Shown: positions 6,948 to 14,676 of the stretch, piece after piece
How positions within the stretch are numbered: position 1 is the first letter of the stretch
How the letters are laid out: each line of letters begins with the position of its first letter
Assembly (NCBI GenBank): GCA_017420125.1
Contig: JAFOJR010000188.1
Span: 1-20,998 of the forward strand
DNA length: 20,998 bases
Origin: Oscillospiraceae bacterium
GTDB taxonomy: Bacteria; Bacillota; Clostridia; Oscillospirales; Oscillospiraceae
Direction: 5' to 3'
Position numbers and translations under genes: made by a program
Notes under the pieces: generated by a model
Seen by the model: the letters and a program-made list of their open reading frames with translations, nothing else
What the model was told of the DNA's origin: nothing
The model's database searches: none

Positions 6948-7009
6948 GATTTAAAAAATAGTTCTGTCGACAGACGAAGCAATCGCCCGGCTAAAATTCC
7001 ATACGGCTT

Positions 7010-8938
7010 TCAGGATCGTGTATCCGGCGAATCATCCACCGGCGAATCATCATCCAAAAGACCCAGTTCCCATTCCAGCTCCCAGAGAGGTGTTTCCGTT
7101 TCCTGCTCATCCGGTTCCGACAGATCGTAGAACTGCCGCACCATCTGCTGCTTCTCTTCCAATGTCAGCTGGTCCAGTATTTGATTTCCCTCTGCTGCCG
7201 GATCCTCTTCTTTCGGCATTTGGGACCTGGTATCTTCCCGCTGCGCTGTTTCAAATACCGGGGCATCCTCCATCCGCTTCGCCGGATGCGGCATTTCCCC
7301 TTTTTGCACATGTGCAAGCGCTGGATTCCAAGCTGGATTCCAGGCGTTCGCCCCCACAATGGGGAATGTCTTGGTGTCCTCTTCTGTCATTTTGTCTTTG
7401 CTTTCTTGCTCAGCCAGCTTGGCAGCCGCCATCAGAACGCCTAACAACAGCCAGAACAGGAACATCACCCGGGGATAAAACCAGGTATATTCCGCCAATG
7501 CAATGACCATGATTCCAATCAGCCCGCCAATGGAAGCGCTGAGAATATATTTCAGGTCAGAAGAGCAGTTCTTCATGCTCCGCACACCCTGTTTGATTTG
7601 ATAAAACGTACCGCCCAGATAGCAAATCGGTGCGAAAATTCCTGCTTCCAGCCAAAGCTGCAAATAGGTGTTGTGACTGTGAATGGGGTACGCTCCGTTC
7701 AGCAGCCTGGTGGGATACGTCATGATTACTTTTTTCACCGCATCAGACCCCAAACCAACGCCGGAGAACCAAAAGTCCCGAAACATGGGCCAAAGGGTAT
7801 CGTAAATCTGGAAACGATACATGGTAGAGGAATCTTCGGAATTGCCGATACTCATCATACGATTGATCATTGTCTTTGGCAAAAGAGGGATGGCAATCAG
7901 AAGAATCACAATACACAGGGGAACCAGCCGCCAGTTTTGGAACGCCAGAAAGATCAAAACAGCTAAACAGAGGCCAATCCATCCAGATCGGGAATACGTC
8001 TGCAAAATTGCCCATAACGCCGGCAGCATGCAGATCAGCACCAGGCATTTTTTCTTCCACCCTTTTGCCAAGGCGATAAATGCCAGGTAAAAGGGAACCA
8101 GCATAACTAAAATTTCTGCAAAATTGTTGGGATTATCAAAGAAAGAATAGACCCGGCCAGGAATCCCCTGGTTCAAAGACAGAGAATAGTCCACCTGGGA
8201 GGCCACAACCTCCACGCCGGTAATCCGCTGATAACAGCCATAGAGCGAACATACGGTAAGTCCTATCAATAAAACCACCAGCAGTGCTTTCAACTGCCGC
8301 TTTGTGGTAATGGCATTGACCAGCAAAAGCACTGCAATCAGTCCTGTAAAATGAAACAGGAAAAACCGCAGACTCAGTCCGAAGTAAACGGAAAAAATCA
8401 GCCCAAGCGTCAATATAACGGCATAAAAGACAAAATATACGGAAAACCGCTCTGTTTCCAGGCGTCTCACCTGCGCCTTTTTGCCTACCGCCGCCAAAAA
8501 GAACAAAATGGTAATCAGGAAGATGCCTAAAAACCCATATAAATTGTTCCACTTGGCGTGCGGAACAACCAGCATCAGGGCAAACAGAATGGCAACCATC
8601 GCCCAGGTTCTCCGGCCCAAAATGCGGCACAGACGAATGAATTTGCTTTGCCGTACGGTTTTATTCTTCCAAAGCCGGCCCGCCAGCAAACGGGGGATAT
8701 TGAAAACCGCTTCCGCGCCGCGATACAACCGGCTTTTCGGGAAAGCCAAAGTCAGCGTGCCGTCTTTTTTTAAAAAAGCAAAAATACTGCTTTCCGATGC
8801 GCTTTTTGAAATGGCGTCGCACAAACGGCAAAAGCCCTGATGAAACCCGCTTTCCAAATAGGCCTGTTTCAAATGTGCCCAAAACAAAAGAATCGCACGG
8901 ATAAAAAAGCTGCGGGATAATATGGCATTCAACTGCAT
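7010..8938 (-). CDS. O-antigen ligase / polymerase-like membrane protein
   Basis: A 642-residue polytopic membrane protein of the O-antigen ligase/Wzy polymerase class (PF04932), enzymes that polymerise or transfer lipid-linked glycans on the outer face of the membrane. Around a dozen hydrophobic spans lie between 112 and 505. Family marks are GRVYSFFDNPNNFAE (261-275), TYSRSGWIG (314-322) with R317, and the periplasm-type loop IHSHNTYLQLWLEAG (419-433) with H420 and H422. The first 110 residues are amphipathic and basic. Residues 510-642 form an acidic, Pro/Glu-rich tail with a duplicated AWNP. ATG 8938 overlaps the glycosyltransferase end by 10 bases, but AGGAGG is only 3 bases before it. 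TTG 8932, overlapping the upstream TGA, has 9-base spacing and may be the real start. Confidence 0.85.
   Translation of the reverse strand: MQLNAILSRSFFIRAILLFWAHLKQAYLESGFHQGFCRLCDAISKSASESSIFAFLKKDGTLTLAFPKSRLYRGAEAVFNIPRLLAGRLWKNKTVRQSKFIRLCRILGRRTWAMVAILFALMLVVPHAKWNNLYGFLGIFLITILFFLAAVGKKAQVRRLETERFSVYFVFYAVILTLGLIFSVYFGLSLRFFLFHFTGLIAVLLLVNAITTKRQLKALLVVLLIGLTVCSLYGCYQRITGVEVVASQVDYSLSLNQGIPGRVYSFFDNPNNFAEILVMLVPFYLAFIALAKGWKKKCLVLICMLPALWAILQTYSRSGWIGLCLAVLIFLAFQNWRLVPLCIVILLIAIPLLPKTMINRMMSIGNSEDSSTMYRFQIYDTLWPMFRDFWFSGVGLGSDAVKKVIMTYPTRLLNGAYPIHSHNTYLQLWLEAGIFAPICYLGGTFYQIKQGVRSMKNCSSDLKYILSASIGGLIGIMVIALAEYTWFYPRVMFLFWLLLGVLMAAAKLAEQESKDKMTEEDTKTFPIVGANAWNPAWNPALAHVQKGEMPHPAKRMEDAPVFETAQREDTRSQMPKEEDPAAEGNQILDQLTLEEKQQMVRQFYDLSEPDEQETETPLWELEWELGLLDDDSPVDDSPDTRS
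7321..7344. repeat. 12-base tandem duplication inside the O-antigen ligase-like gene
   Basis: Two consecutive copies of a 12-base unit beginning CTGGATTCCA lie at 7321-7332 and 7333-7344 and differ only near the end. In the protein this produces AWNPAWNPA at residues 532-540 of the cytoplasmic-type tail. It looks like slippage in a region under weak constraint. Confidence 0.7.
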
Positions 8939-10074
8939 TCGCCTCCTTTATCAGGGCAGCTTTCCTCTGCCGCCCGGCCGCACACCTGGTCATATAAATC
9001 GTACGTCCGGTCTACCATCCGCTCAACGTGGAATACGGTTTGGGCAGCACGTTTCGCTCCTTCTCGACACCGTTCCAAAACAGCCGGATCTTCCAACATG
9101 GTTTTCATGGCATCCGCCATGCTGTCCGGGTTGTTATATTCCACCAGCAACCCGCAGCCAGTCTCTTCATTCACGATATCGCTGTTTCCTCCCATGTCCG
9201 TTGCAATCACCGGCAAACCGGATGCCATCGCTTCTACAATTAAAAAGCTGAGGGCTTCATGGCGGGAAGAATTGACATACAAATCACTGCCGTGAAACAG
9301 ATGCTTCATGTCTTCCCGGAAACCCAGGAAGGTGATTTCGCTGCCAAGGCCCATATCCTGTACCTTTTGCTTAATCTGTTCCTGGAGCGGTCCGTCTCCG
9401 GCCAGCGCCAAATGGAACGGCCGGTCTGTTTTCTGCTTCAATCGGGCAATCGAATCCACCAGGTAAGCATGTCCTTTGTCGTCTGCAAAACGGGAAGCGC
9501 AAAGCATGCAAAACACCTCCGGCTCCAATCCCAGTTCTGCTTTCAGCGTGGCAGACTGTTCTGTTTGAGACCACTGCTGCGGGTCCACGCCGTTGAATAC
9601 GACTCGTATTTTTTCCGGATCCAGTCCATTTTTTACCAGCTGCGTTTTCCCGATGTTGCAGACGGCAATCACACCGTCCTGCCTGGGTGACAATACTCGG
9701 TTGGAAATTCGGGTATACCAGTTGTCTGCCTGTACAAAATGGCTGGTATAGACCACTTTCACAGCAGGATTCCACTTCTTGGACAACATGGCAATATAAT
9801 TTTCCCGCAGATAGTGGGTATGAATCACGTCAATTTCCCATTCCCGGCACAGTTCCGCCACGGCCTGCGCCGCCTTTTGATCAAACCGGCTCTGCATAAC
9901 AATCTGCCGGGTGGGAACCCCCATTTCTTCCATTCTGCGCACCAAAAGGCCATCCACGTGATATGCAAAAAACGGAGTGATCCTCCCTTGCTCTTTCAGC
10001 GTGCGGGCCAGTGTCTCTACATACCGTTCCGTTCCCGCTTTTCCAGCAAAATTCAACAGATACAGGACGCGCAT
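8929..10074 (-). CDS. GT4-family glycosyltransferase (GT-B fold)
   Basis: A 381-residue cytosolic retaining glycosyltransferase that moves a sugar from a nucleotide-sugar to a glycan or lipid acceptor. The N-terminal Rossmann domain starts MRVLYLLNFAGKAGTERYVE, with the glycine-rich acceptor loop. IDVIHTHYLRENY (81-93) and VVFNGVD (158-164) are typical. The donor-binding domain carries FADDKGHAYLV and the E-x7-E motif EALSFLIVE (E273, E281), followed by ASGLPVIATDMGG. ATG 10074 is chosen over an in-frame GTG at 10146 because GGGGAG lies 5-6 bases upstream and it matches the family N-terminus. Its end overlaps the next gene, an O-antigen ligase-like protein, so the two form a glycan-assembly pair. 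The sugar is not predictable. Confidence 0.92.
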   Translation of the reverse strand: MRVLYLLNFAGKAGTERYVETLARTLKEQGRITPFFAYHVDGLLVRRMEEMGVPTRQIVMQSRFDQKAAQAVAELCREWEIDVIHTHYLRENYIAMLSKKWNPAVKVVYTSHFVQADNWYTRISNRVLSPRQDGVIAVCNIGKTQLVKNGLDPEKIRVVFNGVDPQQWSQTEQSATLKAELGLEPEVFCMLCASRFADDKGHAYLVDSIARLKQKTDRPFHLALAGDGPLQEQIKQKVQDMGLGSEITFLGFREDMKHLFHGSDLYVNSSRHEALSFLIVEAMASGLPVIATDMGGNSDIVNEETGCGLLVEYNNPDSMADAMKTMLEDPAVLERCREGAKRAAQTVFHVERMVDRTYDLYDQVCGRAAEESCPDKGGECS

Positions 10075-10097
10075 CGACTCTCCCCTTTCCTTCGCAG

Positions 10098-10132
10098 AAG
10101 ACTGCTTCCCAAAATTGACGAAAAGCAGTCTT
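10098..10132 (-). other. Hairpin in the metK to glycosyltransferase gap
   Basis: AAGACTGCTT and AAGCAGTCTT (10098-10107 and 10123-10132) form a perfect 10-bp stem with a 15-base loop on the minus-strand transcript. No T-run follows, so it is more likely a processing or partial attenuation element than a full terminator. It may lower expression of the glycan genes relative to metK. Confidence 0.5.
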
Positions 10133-10146
10133 TCTTCTTCCATCAC

Positions 10147-11322
10147 TTAATATTGTTTCAACACTTCCACCATATCCAGCCGTTCCCAGGGAAGCTCCAA
10201 TTCCGGACGGCCAAAATGTCCATATGCCGCCGTCTGTTCGTAAATGGGCCGGCGAAGATCCAGATGTGAAATAATTTTCGTCGGACGCAAATCAAAATGA
10301 CGTTCTACAATCTGGGCCAGCTGATCATCCGGCAGTTTGCCTGTTCCCCAGGTGTCCACCAAAACAGAAACCGGATGGGCAACGCCGATGGCATAGGCCA
10401 CTTCAATCTGACACTTTTTACATAACCCGGCTGCCACAAGGTTTTTGGCCACATAGCGAGCCATATAGGCAGCGGAACGATCCACCTTTGTGGGATCTTT
10501 CCCGGAGAAACAGCCGCCGCCATGGCTGGCCGCACCGCCATATGTGTCTGCGATGATCTTCCGCCCGGTGAGTCCGGAATCTCCCACGGGCCCGCCGATC
10601 ACAAAGCGGCCTGTGGGATTCACATACAATTTCGTTTTTTCGTCCAGATACTGCGCCGGGATAACCGGACGAATGACTTCTTCGATAACGGCTTCCCGCA
10701 ATTCTTTCAAAGAGATGCTGGGGTCATGCTGGGTGGACACTACAATGGCAGGGCACCGCAGAACCATGTCGTTTTCCCCGTATTCCACTGTCACCTGGCT
10801 TTTCCCATCCGGACGCAGAAACGGCAGTATGCCTTCCTTCCGCACCTGCGCCAAGCGCTTTGTCAGCTGATGCGCCATAGAGATGGGTGCAGGCATCAGT
10901 TCCGGCGTTTCACTGCAAGCATATCCAAACATCATGCCCTGGTCGCCTGCACCGATCCGGTCCGCTTCGTCTTCTCCGCTTTCCTTGTATTCAAAAGACT
11001 GGTCCACTCCCATGGCAATGTCGGGGCTCTGCTCATCAATGGCAGTCATCACAGCACAGCCTTTGGCGTCAAACCCGTATTCCGGATTGGTATAGCCGAT
11101 GCGCTCTACGGTCCGTCTTGCAATGGCAGGGATGTCTACATAACAGTTTGTGGAGATTTCCCCCATAACGAAAATCATACCGGTGGTGGTCACTGTCTCG
11201 CAGGCCACACGGGCATTTGGGTCTTTCTCCAAAATATCGTCCAGCACTGCGTCCGAAATCTGGTCGCAGATTTTATCGGGATGTCCTTCCGTTACAGATT
11301 CTGATGTAAATACTCTAGGCAT
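10147..11322 (-). CDS. metK: S-adenosylmethionine synthetase
   Basis: A 391-residue methionine adenosyltransferase that joins methionine and ATP into S-adenosylmethionine, releasing phosphate and pyrophosphate. The signatures are intact: ESVTEGHPDKICDQISDAVL near the N-terminus (H14, D16, K17), GAGDQGMMFGYA (124-135) and the P-loop-like GGGCFSGKDPTKVDRSAAY (268-286). Length matches the family. ATG 11322 is used because AAAGGAG is 7-8 bases upstream; an in-frame codon at 11352 would add residues absent from homologues. It follows ahcY by 57 bases in the same direction with no terminator between, so the two probably form a SAM-cycle operon. No SAM riboswitch is visible immediately upstream. Confidence 0.98.
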   Translation of the reverse strand: MPRVFTSESVTEGHPDKICDQISDAVLDDILEKDPNARVACETVTTTGMIFVMGEISTNCYVDIPAIARRTVERIGYTNPEYGFDAKGCAVMTAIDEQSPDIAMGVDQSFEYKESGEDEADRIGAGDQGMMFGYACSETPELMPAPISMAHQLTKRLAQVRKEGILPFLRPDGKSQVTVEYGENDMVLRCPAIVVSTQHDPSISLKELREAVIEEVIRPVIPAQYLDEKTKLYVNPTGRFVIGGPVGDSGLTGRKIIADTYGGAASHGGGCFSGKDPTKVDRSAAYMARYVAKNLVAAGLCKKCQIEVAYAIGVAHPVSVLVDTWGTGKLPDDQLAQIVERHFDLRPTKIISHLDLRRPIYEQTAAYGHFGRPELELPWERLDMVEVLKQY

Positions 11323-11379
11323 TTTTTCACTCCTTTGTTTGATTCGCTTCACTTGAAATTAAAAATATATCATTCCGGG

Positions 11380-12624
11380 TTATACAGCATATCCGTTCAG
11401 ATACTCCTGCTGCTCCGCGGAGAGGCAGTCAATTTTTCGGCCCATGGACTGCAGTTTCACCCGGGCAATTTCCATGTCCATCGTTTCCGGGATATGATAC
11501 AGCTTTTTCTCCAATGTCTTCCCATGCCGGGCCAAATACTCGGTTGCCAGGGCCTGAACCGCAAAGCTCATATCCATAATTTCTGCCGGATGTCCATTCC
11601 CGGCAGCCAGGTTTACCAGTCTTCCCTGCGCAATCACATTGATGGTCTTCCCGTTTTCCAGAACAAACCCTTCAATATTCTCTCTTCTCGCCCGGCGCTC
11701 CACAGCCATTTGTTCCAATGCAGCCACATCTACTTCCACATCGAAATGTCCCGCATTGCAGACAAACGCGTTATCCTTCATTCGGATAAAATGACGCTTC
11801 GTCACAATGCCTTTGCAGCCCGCTACGGTAATAAAATAATCTCCCAGCGGGGCGGCGTCATCCATCGGCATTACCTCAAACCCCTGCATCGTAGCATCCA
11901 GCGCCTTAAAGGGGTCCACCTCCGTAACAATTACCCTGGCGCCCATACCGGCCGCCCGCATGGCAACCCCTCTGCCGCAGTAACCATACCCGGCCACAAC
12001 CACGGTTTTCCCTGCGACCAGCAGATTGGTGGTATGCATCACAGCATCCCAAACCGATTGGCCGGTACCGTATAAATTATCATAAAAATGCTTGCTTTTC
12101 GCGTCGTTTACCGCCATCATCGCACAGGGCAGGCTTCCTTCCCGCTCCCGTGCTTTCAGCCGCAGGATCCCCGTTGTGGTCTCTTCGCATCCGCCCATGA
12201 GACAATCGGCATATTCTTTCCCTTTGCCGCAGAGCAGATCAATCAAATCGCCCCCATCGTCAATGATCAAATGCGGGTGGCAGGCCAGCGTCTGCATCAA
12301 AAGCTGTTCATATTCTCCTGGGGAAACACCATACTTTCCAAATGTTTCCACGCCGGACGCAGCCAGCCCGGCCGCCACATCATCTTGTGTGGACAACGGG
12401 TTGCTTCCCGTAAGAAACACTTCTGCACCGCCGGCTTTCAACACAGTTCCCAAATAAGCAGTTTTTGCTTCCAAATGGACAGAAACTGCAATTCGCAGCC
12501 CAAAAAGGGGCTGTTCCTGTTCAAATCGCGACTTTATCCCGGAAAGCACCGGCATAAAATCACTTACCCACTCCATCTTCTGAAGGCCGGCGGGGGCCAA
12601 ACTGGGGTCTGCAATCATACTCAT
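11380..12624 (-). CDS. ahcY: Adenosylhomocysteinase (S-adenosylhomocysteine hydrolase)
   Basis: A 414-residue NAD-dependent enzyme that reversibly splits S-adenosylhomocysteine into adenosine and homocysteine, relieving product inhibition of methyltransferases. Visible are the substrate-binding HLEAKTA (50-56), IDDGGD (121-126) with catalytic aspartates, GGCEETTTG (144-152), and NDAKSKHFYDN (173-183), where K178 and D182 align with the catalytic Lys/Asp. The NAD Rossmann loop is GYGYCGRG (212-219). GTGQS after NLY marks the short bacterial/archaeal type without the long insertion of eukaryotic enzymes. ATG 12624 has GAGGAG 10 bases upstream; ATG 12618 is an alternative. It leads the ahcY-metK unit. 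Confidence 0.96.
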   Translation of the reverse strand: MSMIADPSLAPAGLQKMEWVSDFMPVLSGIKSRFEQEQPLFGLRIAVSVHLEAKTAYLGTVLKAGGAEVFLTGSNPLSTQDDVAAGLAASGVETFGKYGVSPGEYEQLLMQTLACHPHLIIDDGGDLIDLLCGKGKEYADCLMGGCEETTTGILRLKAREREGSLPCAMMAVNDAKSKHFYDNLYGTGQSVWDAVMHTTNLLVAGKTVVVAGYGYCGRGVAMRAAGMGARVIVTEVDPFKALDATMQGFEVMPMDDAAPLGDYFITVAGCKGIVTKRHFIRMKDNAFVCNAGHFDVEVDVAALEQMAVERRARRENIEGFVLENGKTINVIAQGRLVNLAAGNGHPAEIMDMSFAVQALATEYLARHGKTLEKKLYHIPETMDMEIARVKLQSMGRKIDCLSAEQQEYLNGYAV

Positions 12625-12706
12625 GGACCTTTTACTCCTCTTCGCCTGTTTCCAGAGTCTTTCCCTGGATATTTCTCATTTTTTATGTTTTTATTTTTGA
12701 TAATAT

Positions 12707-12735
12707 AGTATATCACAAGGGCTGGCCATTGAAAA
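12707..12735 (-). promoter_or_regulatory. Promoter of ahcY
   Basis: On the minus strand -35 TTTTCA (12730-12735) and -10 TATACT (12707-12712) are 17 bases apart, and the -10 is preceded by TGTGA, giving an extended -10. The leader would be about 75 bases. Confidence 0.55.
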
Positions 12736-12816
12736 GAGAAAAGATAGAAAATTTGGAAGAACAATTCGTTTTTCTCTTTGGACTGGAAATAATTACCAGA
12801 AGAGACGGAAAACTTC

Positions 12817-12845
12817 TTGACAGGTTGCAAATGTGGCACTAAAAT
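12817..12845 (+). promoter_or_regulatory. Sigma-A promoter of rny
   Basis: Consensus -35 TTGACA (12817-12822) and -10 TAAAAT (12840-12845) are separated by 17 bases. The start near 12852 leaves a leader of about 160 bases before the rny ATG, long enough for regulation by structure or cleavage. Confidence 0.8.
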
Positions 12846-13011
12846 GGTAACGAAAGTGGATAAAAACAGCAAAGATGTTTTTTCAGCTTTTTCCGGTCCT
12901 GCCCTTTGTGCGGTACCGGTTGTTTCATGTTTTTGATTAACGCAACAATGCCTGGTCTTTACATGAAAATACGATCTATATTTTTGAAGAATAGGAGGTG
13001 GTTCCTCGTTT

Positions 13012-14556
13012 ATGGGCTATGCTGTGGCCGCTGTAATTGCAGTCATTATTTTCGCTCCTATTGCATTTTTCCTTGGAATTCAATACCGAAAACGTGTTTC
13101 CGAAAAGGAAATTTCCAGTGCAGAAGAAGAAGCGAAGAGGATCATCAATGAATCCATCAAAAGTGCGGAGAGCAAAAAGAGAGAAGCATTGGTGGAAGCA
13201 AAAGAAGAAATTTTAAAAGCACGAAACGAGTATGAGCGAGAAGCCAAAGAGCGCCGCAACGATTTGCAGAAACAAGAACGTCGATTGCAGCAGAAAGAAG
13301 AAAACCTGGACAAAAAAATGGATGCCCTGGAAAAAAAGGAAGAAACGCTCGCAGAGAAAACAGTTCGTGTAGATGCTCTTCGGGAAGAAGTTACGCTTTT
13401 GAAAAACAACCAGTTGGAAATGCTGGAAAAAATTTCCGGTTTCACCGTGGAAGAAGCAAAATCCTACTTAATCTCTCAGCTGGAATCGGAAGTAACCCAC
13501 GAGTCTGCCATGAAAATCAAGGAAATCGAAGCACGATTCAAAGAAGAGGCAGACCGTAAAGCGCAAAATATCCTGTCACTCGCCATTCAGCGCTGTGCGG
13601 CTGACCATGTGGCAGACGTCACGGTTTCTGTCGTTCCTCTGCCCAATGACGAAATGAAAGGCCGAATCATCGGCCGCGAGGGCCGGAATATCCGCACATT
13701 GGAAACCATCACCGGCGTGGATTTGATCATCGACGACACACCGGAAGCGATCACGGTTTCCAGTTTTGATCCCGTACGGCGGGAAGTCGCACGTCTTGCG
13801 TTGGAAAAACTCATCGTAGACGGTCGCATTCACCCTGCCCGCATCGAAGAAATGGTCGAAAAAGCACAGCGTGAAGTGGATGCCATCATCAAGGCAGAAG
13901 GTGAACGGGCCACTTTTGAGGCCGGCGTTCACGGTCTTCACCCGGATCTGATCAAAATCCTGGGACGGCAAAAGTTCCGTACCAGTTATGGTCAGAATGT
14001 GTTGAATCATTCCATCGAAGTTGCGCACGTAGCAGGTCTCCTGGCCGCCGAAATCGGCGCAAATATCAATATAGCCAAGCGGGCAGGACTGCTGCACGAC
14101 TTGGGCAAAGCCATCGACCACGAGGTGGAAGGCTCCCACGTCACCATCGGCGTTGAGCTGGCACGAAAGTATAAAGAGGATGAGCAAGTCGTCCATGCCA
14201 TTCACGCACACCACGGCGATGTGGAGCCCCAAACAGTCATCGCATGCCTTGTACAGGCGGCAGATGCCATTTCCGCAGCACGTCCCGGTGCACGGCGGGA
14301 AAATCTGGAAAACTACATCAAGCGTCTGGAGAAACTGGAAGAAATTACAAAATCCTTCCCCGGCGTTGAAAAATCCTTTGCGATTCAGGCTGGCCGTGAG
14401 GTTCGCATTATCGTCAGCCCCGACCAGATTTCCGAAGACGAAATGGTCCTTTTGGCCCGTAATATTGCCAAACAAATCGAAGATGAAATGGAATATCCCG
14501 GTCAAATCAAAGTCCATGTCCTGCGGGAAACAAAAGTGGTGGAATACGCGAAATAA
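13012..14556 (+). CDS. rny: Ribonuclease Y
   Basis: A 514-residue membrane-anchored endoribonuclease that starts mRNA decay in Gram-positive bacteria. The order of domains is complete. A single N-terminal transmembrane helix lies at about 3-22. A long charged coiled coil (about 30-180) is rich in Lys, Glu and Arg. The KH RNA-binding domain has the GxxG loop GREG (221-224) within KGRIIGREGRNIRTLE. The HD hydrolase domain has H362 and D363 in GLLHDLGKAID and metal-ligand histidines in HAIHAHHGD. ATG 13012 is preceded by AGGAGGTGG (12993-13001), with a slightly wide gap of about 10-13 bases. The gene is monocistronic, with its own promoter and a strong terminator. Confidence 0.98.
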   Translation: MGYAVAAVIAVIIFAPIAFFLGIQYRKRVSEKEISSAEEEAKRIINESIKSAESKKREALVEAKEEILKARNEYEREAKERRNDLQKQERRLQQKEENLDKKMDALEKKEETLAEKTVRVDALREEVTLLKNNQLEMLEKISGFTVEEAKSYLISQLESEVTHESAMKIKEIEARFKEEADRKAQNILSLAIQRCAADHVADVTVSVVPLPNDEMKGRIIGREGRNIRTLETITGVDLIIDDTPEAITVSSFDPVRREVARLALEKLIVDGRIHPARIEEMVEKAQREVDAIIKAEGERATFEAGVHGLHPDLIKILGRQKFRTSYGQNVLNHSIEVAHVAGLLAAEIGANINIAKRAGLLHDLGKAIDHEVEGSHVTIGVELARKYKEDEQVVHAIHAHHGDVEPQTVIACLVQAADAISAARPGARRENLENYIKRLEKLEEITKSFPGVEKSFAIQAGREVRIIVSPDQISEDEMVLLARNIAKQIEDEMEYPGQIKVHVLRETKVVEYAK

Positions 14557-14597
14557 CAGCGGGAAAAAGCCTTATAAAGGGCATATCATAAGGAAAC

Positions 14598-14634
14598 AAG
14601 ACAGAGGAGTGCATGCACTCCTCTGTCTTATTTT
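14598..14634 (+). terminator. Terminator after rny
   Basis: A perfect 32-base palindrome (14598-14629; arms of 16 bases meeting at GCATGC) is followed by ATTTTTATG. It begins 41 bases after the rny stop. The convergent membrane-protein gene ends at 14677, so the palindrome may also slow its transcript, though no T-run lies on that side. Confidence 0.88.
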
Positions 14635-14676
14635 TATGCCGCCGCTCTGCCCGGTCAAAGGGCCAAAGCAGCCGAC

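Larger units (their letters stand above)
12625..13011. other. Intergenic region between divergent ahcY and rny
   Basis: This 387-base gap carries a promoter for each gene and an untranslated leader of about 160 bases for rny. The left part is A/T-rich. I see no SAM riboswitch fold, no tRNA and no convincing small gene. Near rny there is a long-looped inverted repeat, TTTCATGT (12923-12930) with ACATGAAA (12961-12968). A short dyad, GAGG (12995-12998) with CCTC (13004-13007), includes the ribosome binding site. Confidence 0.6.

Noticed and set aside
11335..12075. A 246-codon frame opposite ahcY and the metK leader
   Set aside because: It is antisense to conserved ahcY motifs; the sequence lacks domain-like features and has no start signal.
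12906..13151. An 81-codon frame in the rny leader overlapping the rny start out of frame
   Set aside because: No ATG with a ribosome site at its start and a Cys/Phe-rich, unprotein-like sequence; the promoter leader explanation fits better.
13576..14517. A 313-codon frame antisense to rny
   Set aside because: It lies entirely opposite the conserved KH and HD domains, has no ribosome site, and its composition is what the complement of a conserved gene gives.
14598..14629. Perfect 32-base palindrome as a mobile-element end or attachment site
   Set aside because: It is followed by ATTTTTA directly after the rny stop region, which is fully explained by a terminator; no direct repeats or recombinase gene are nearby.
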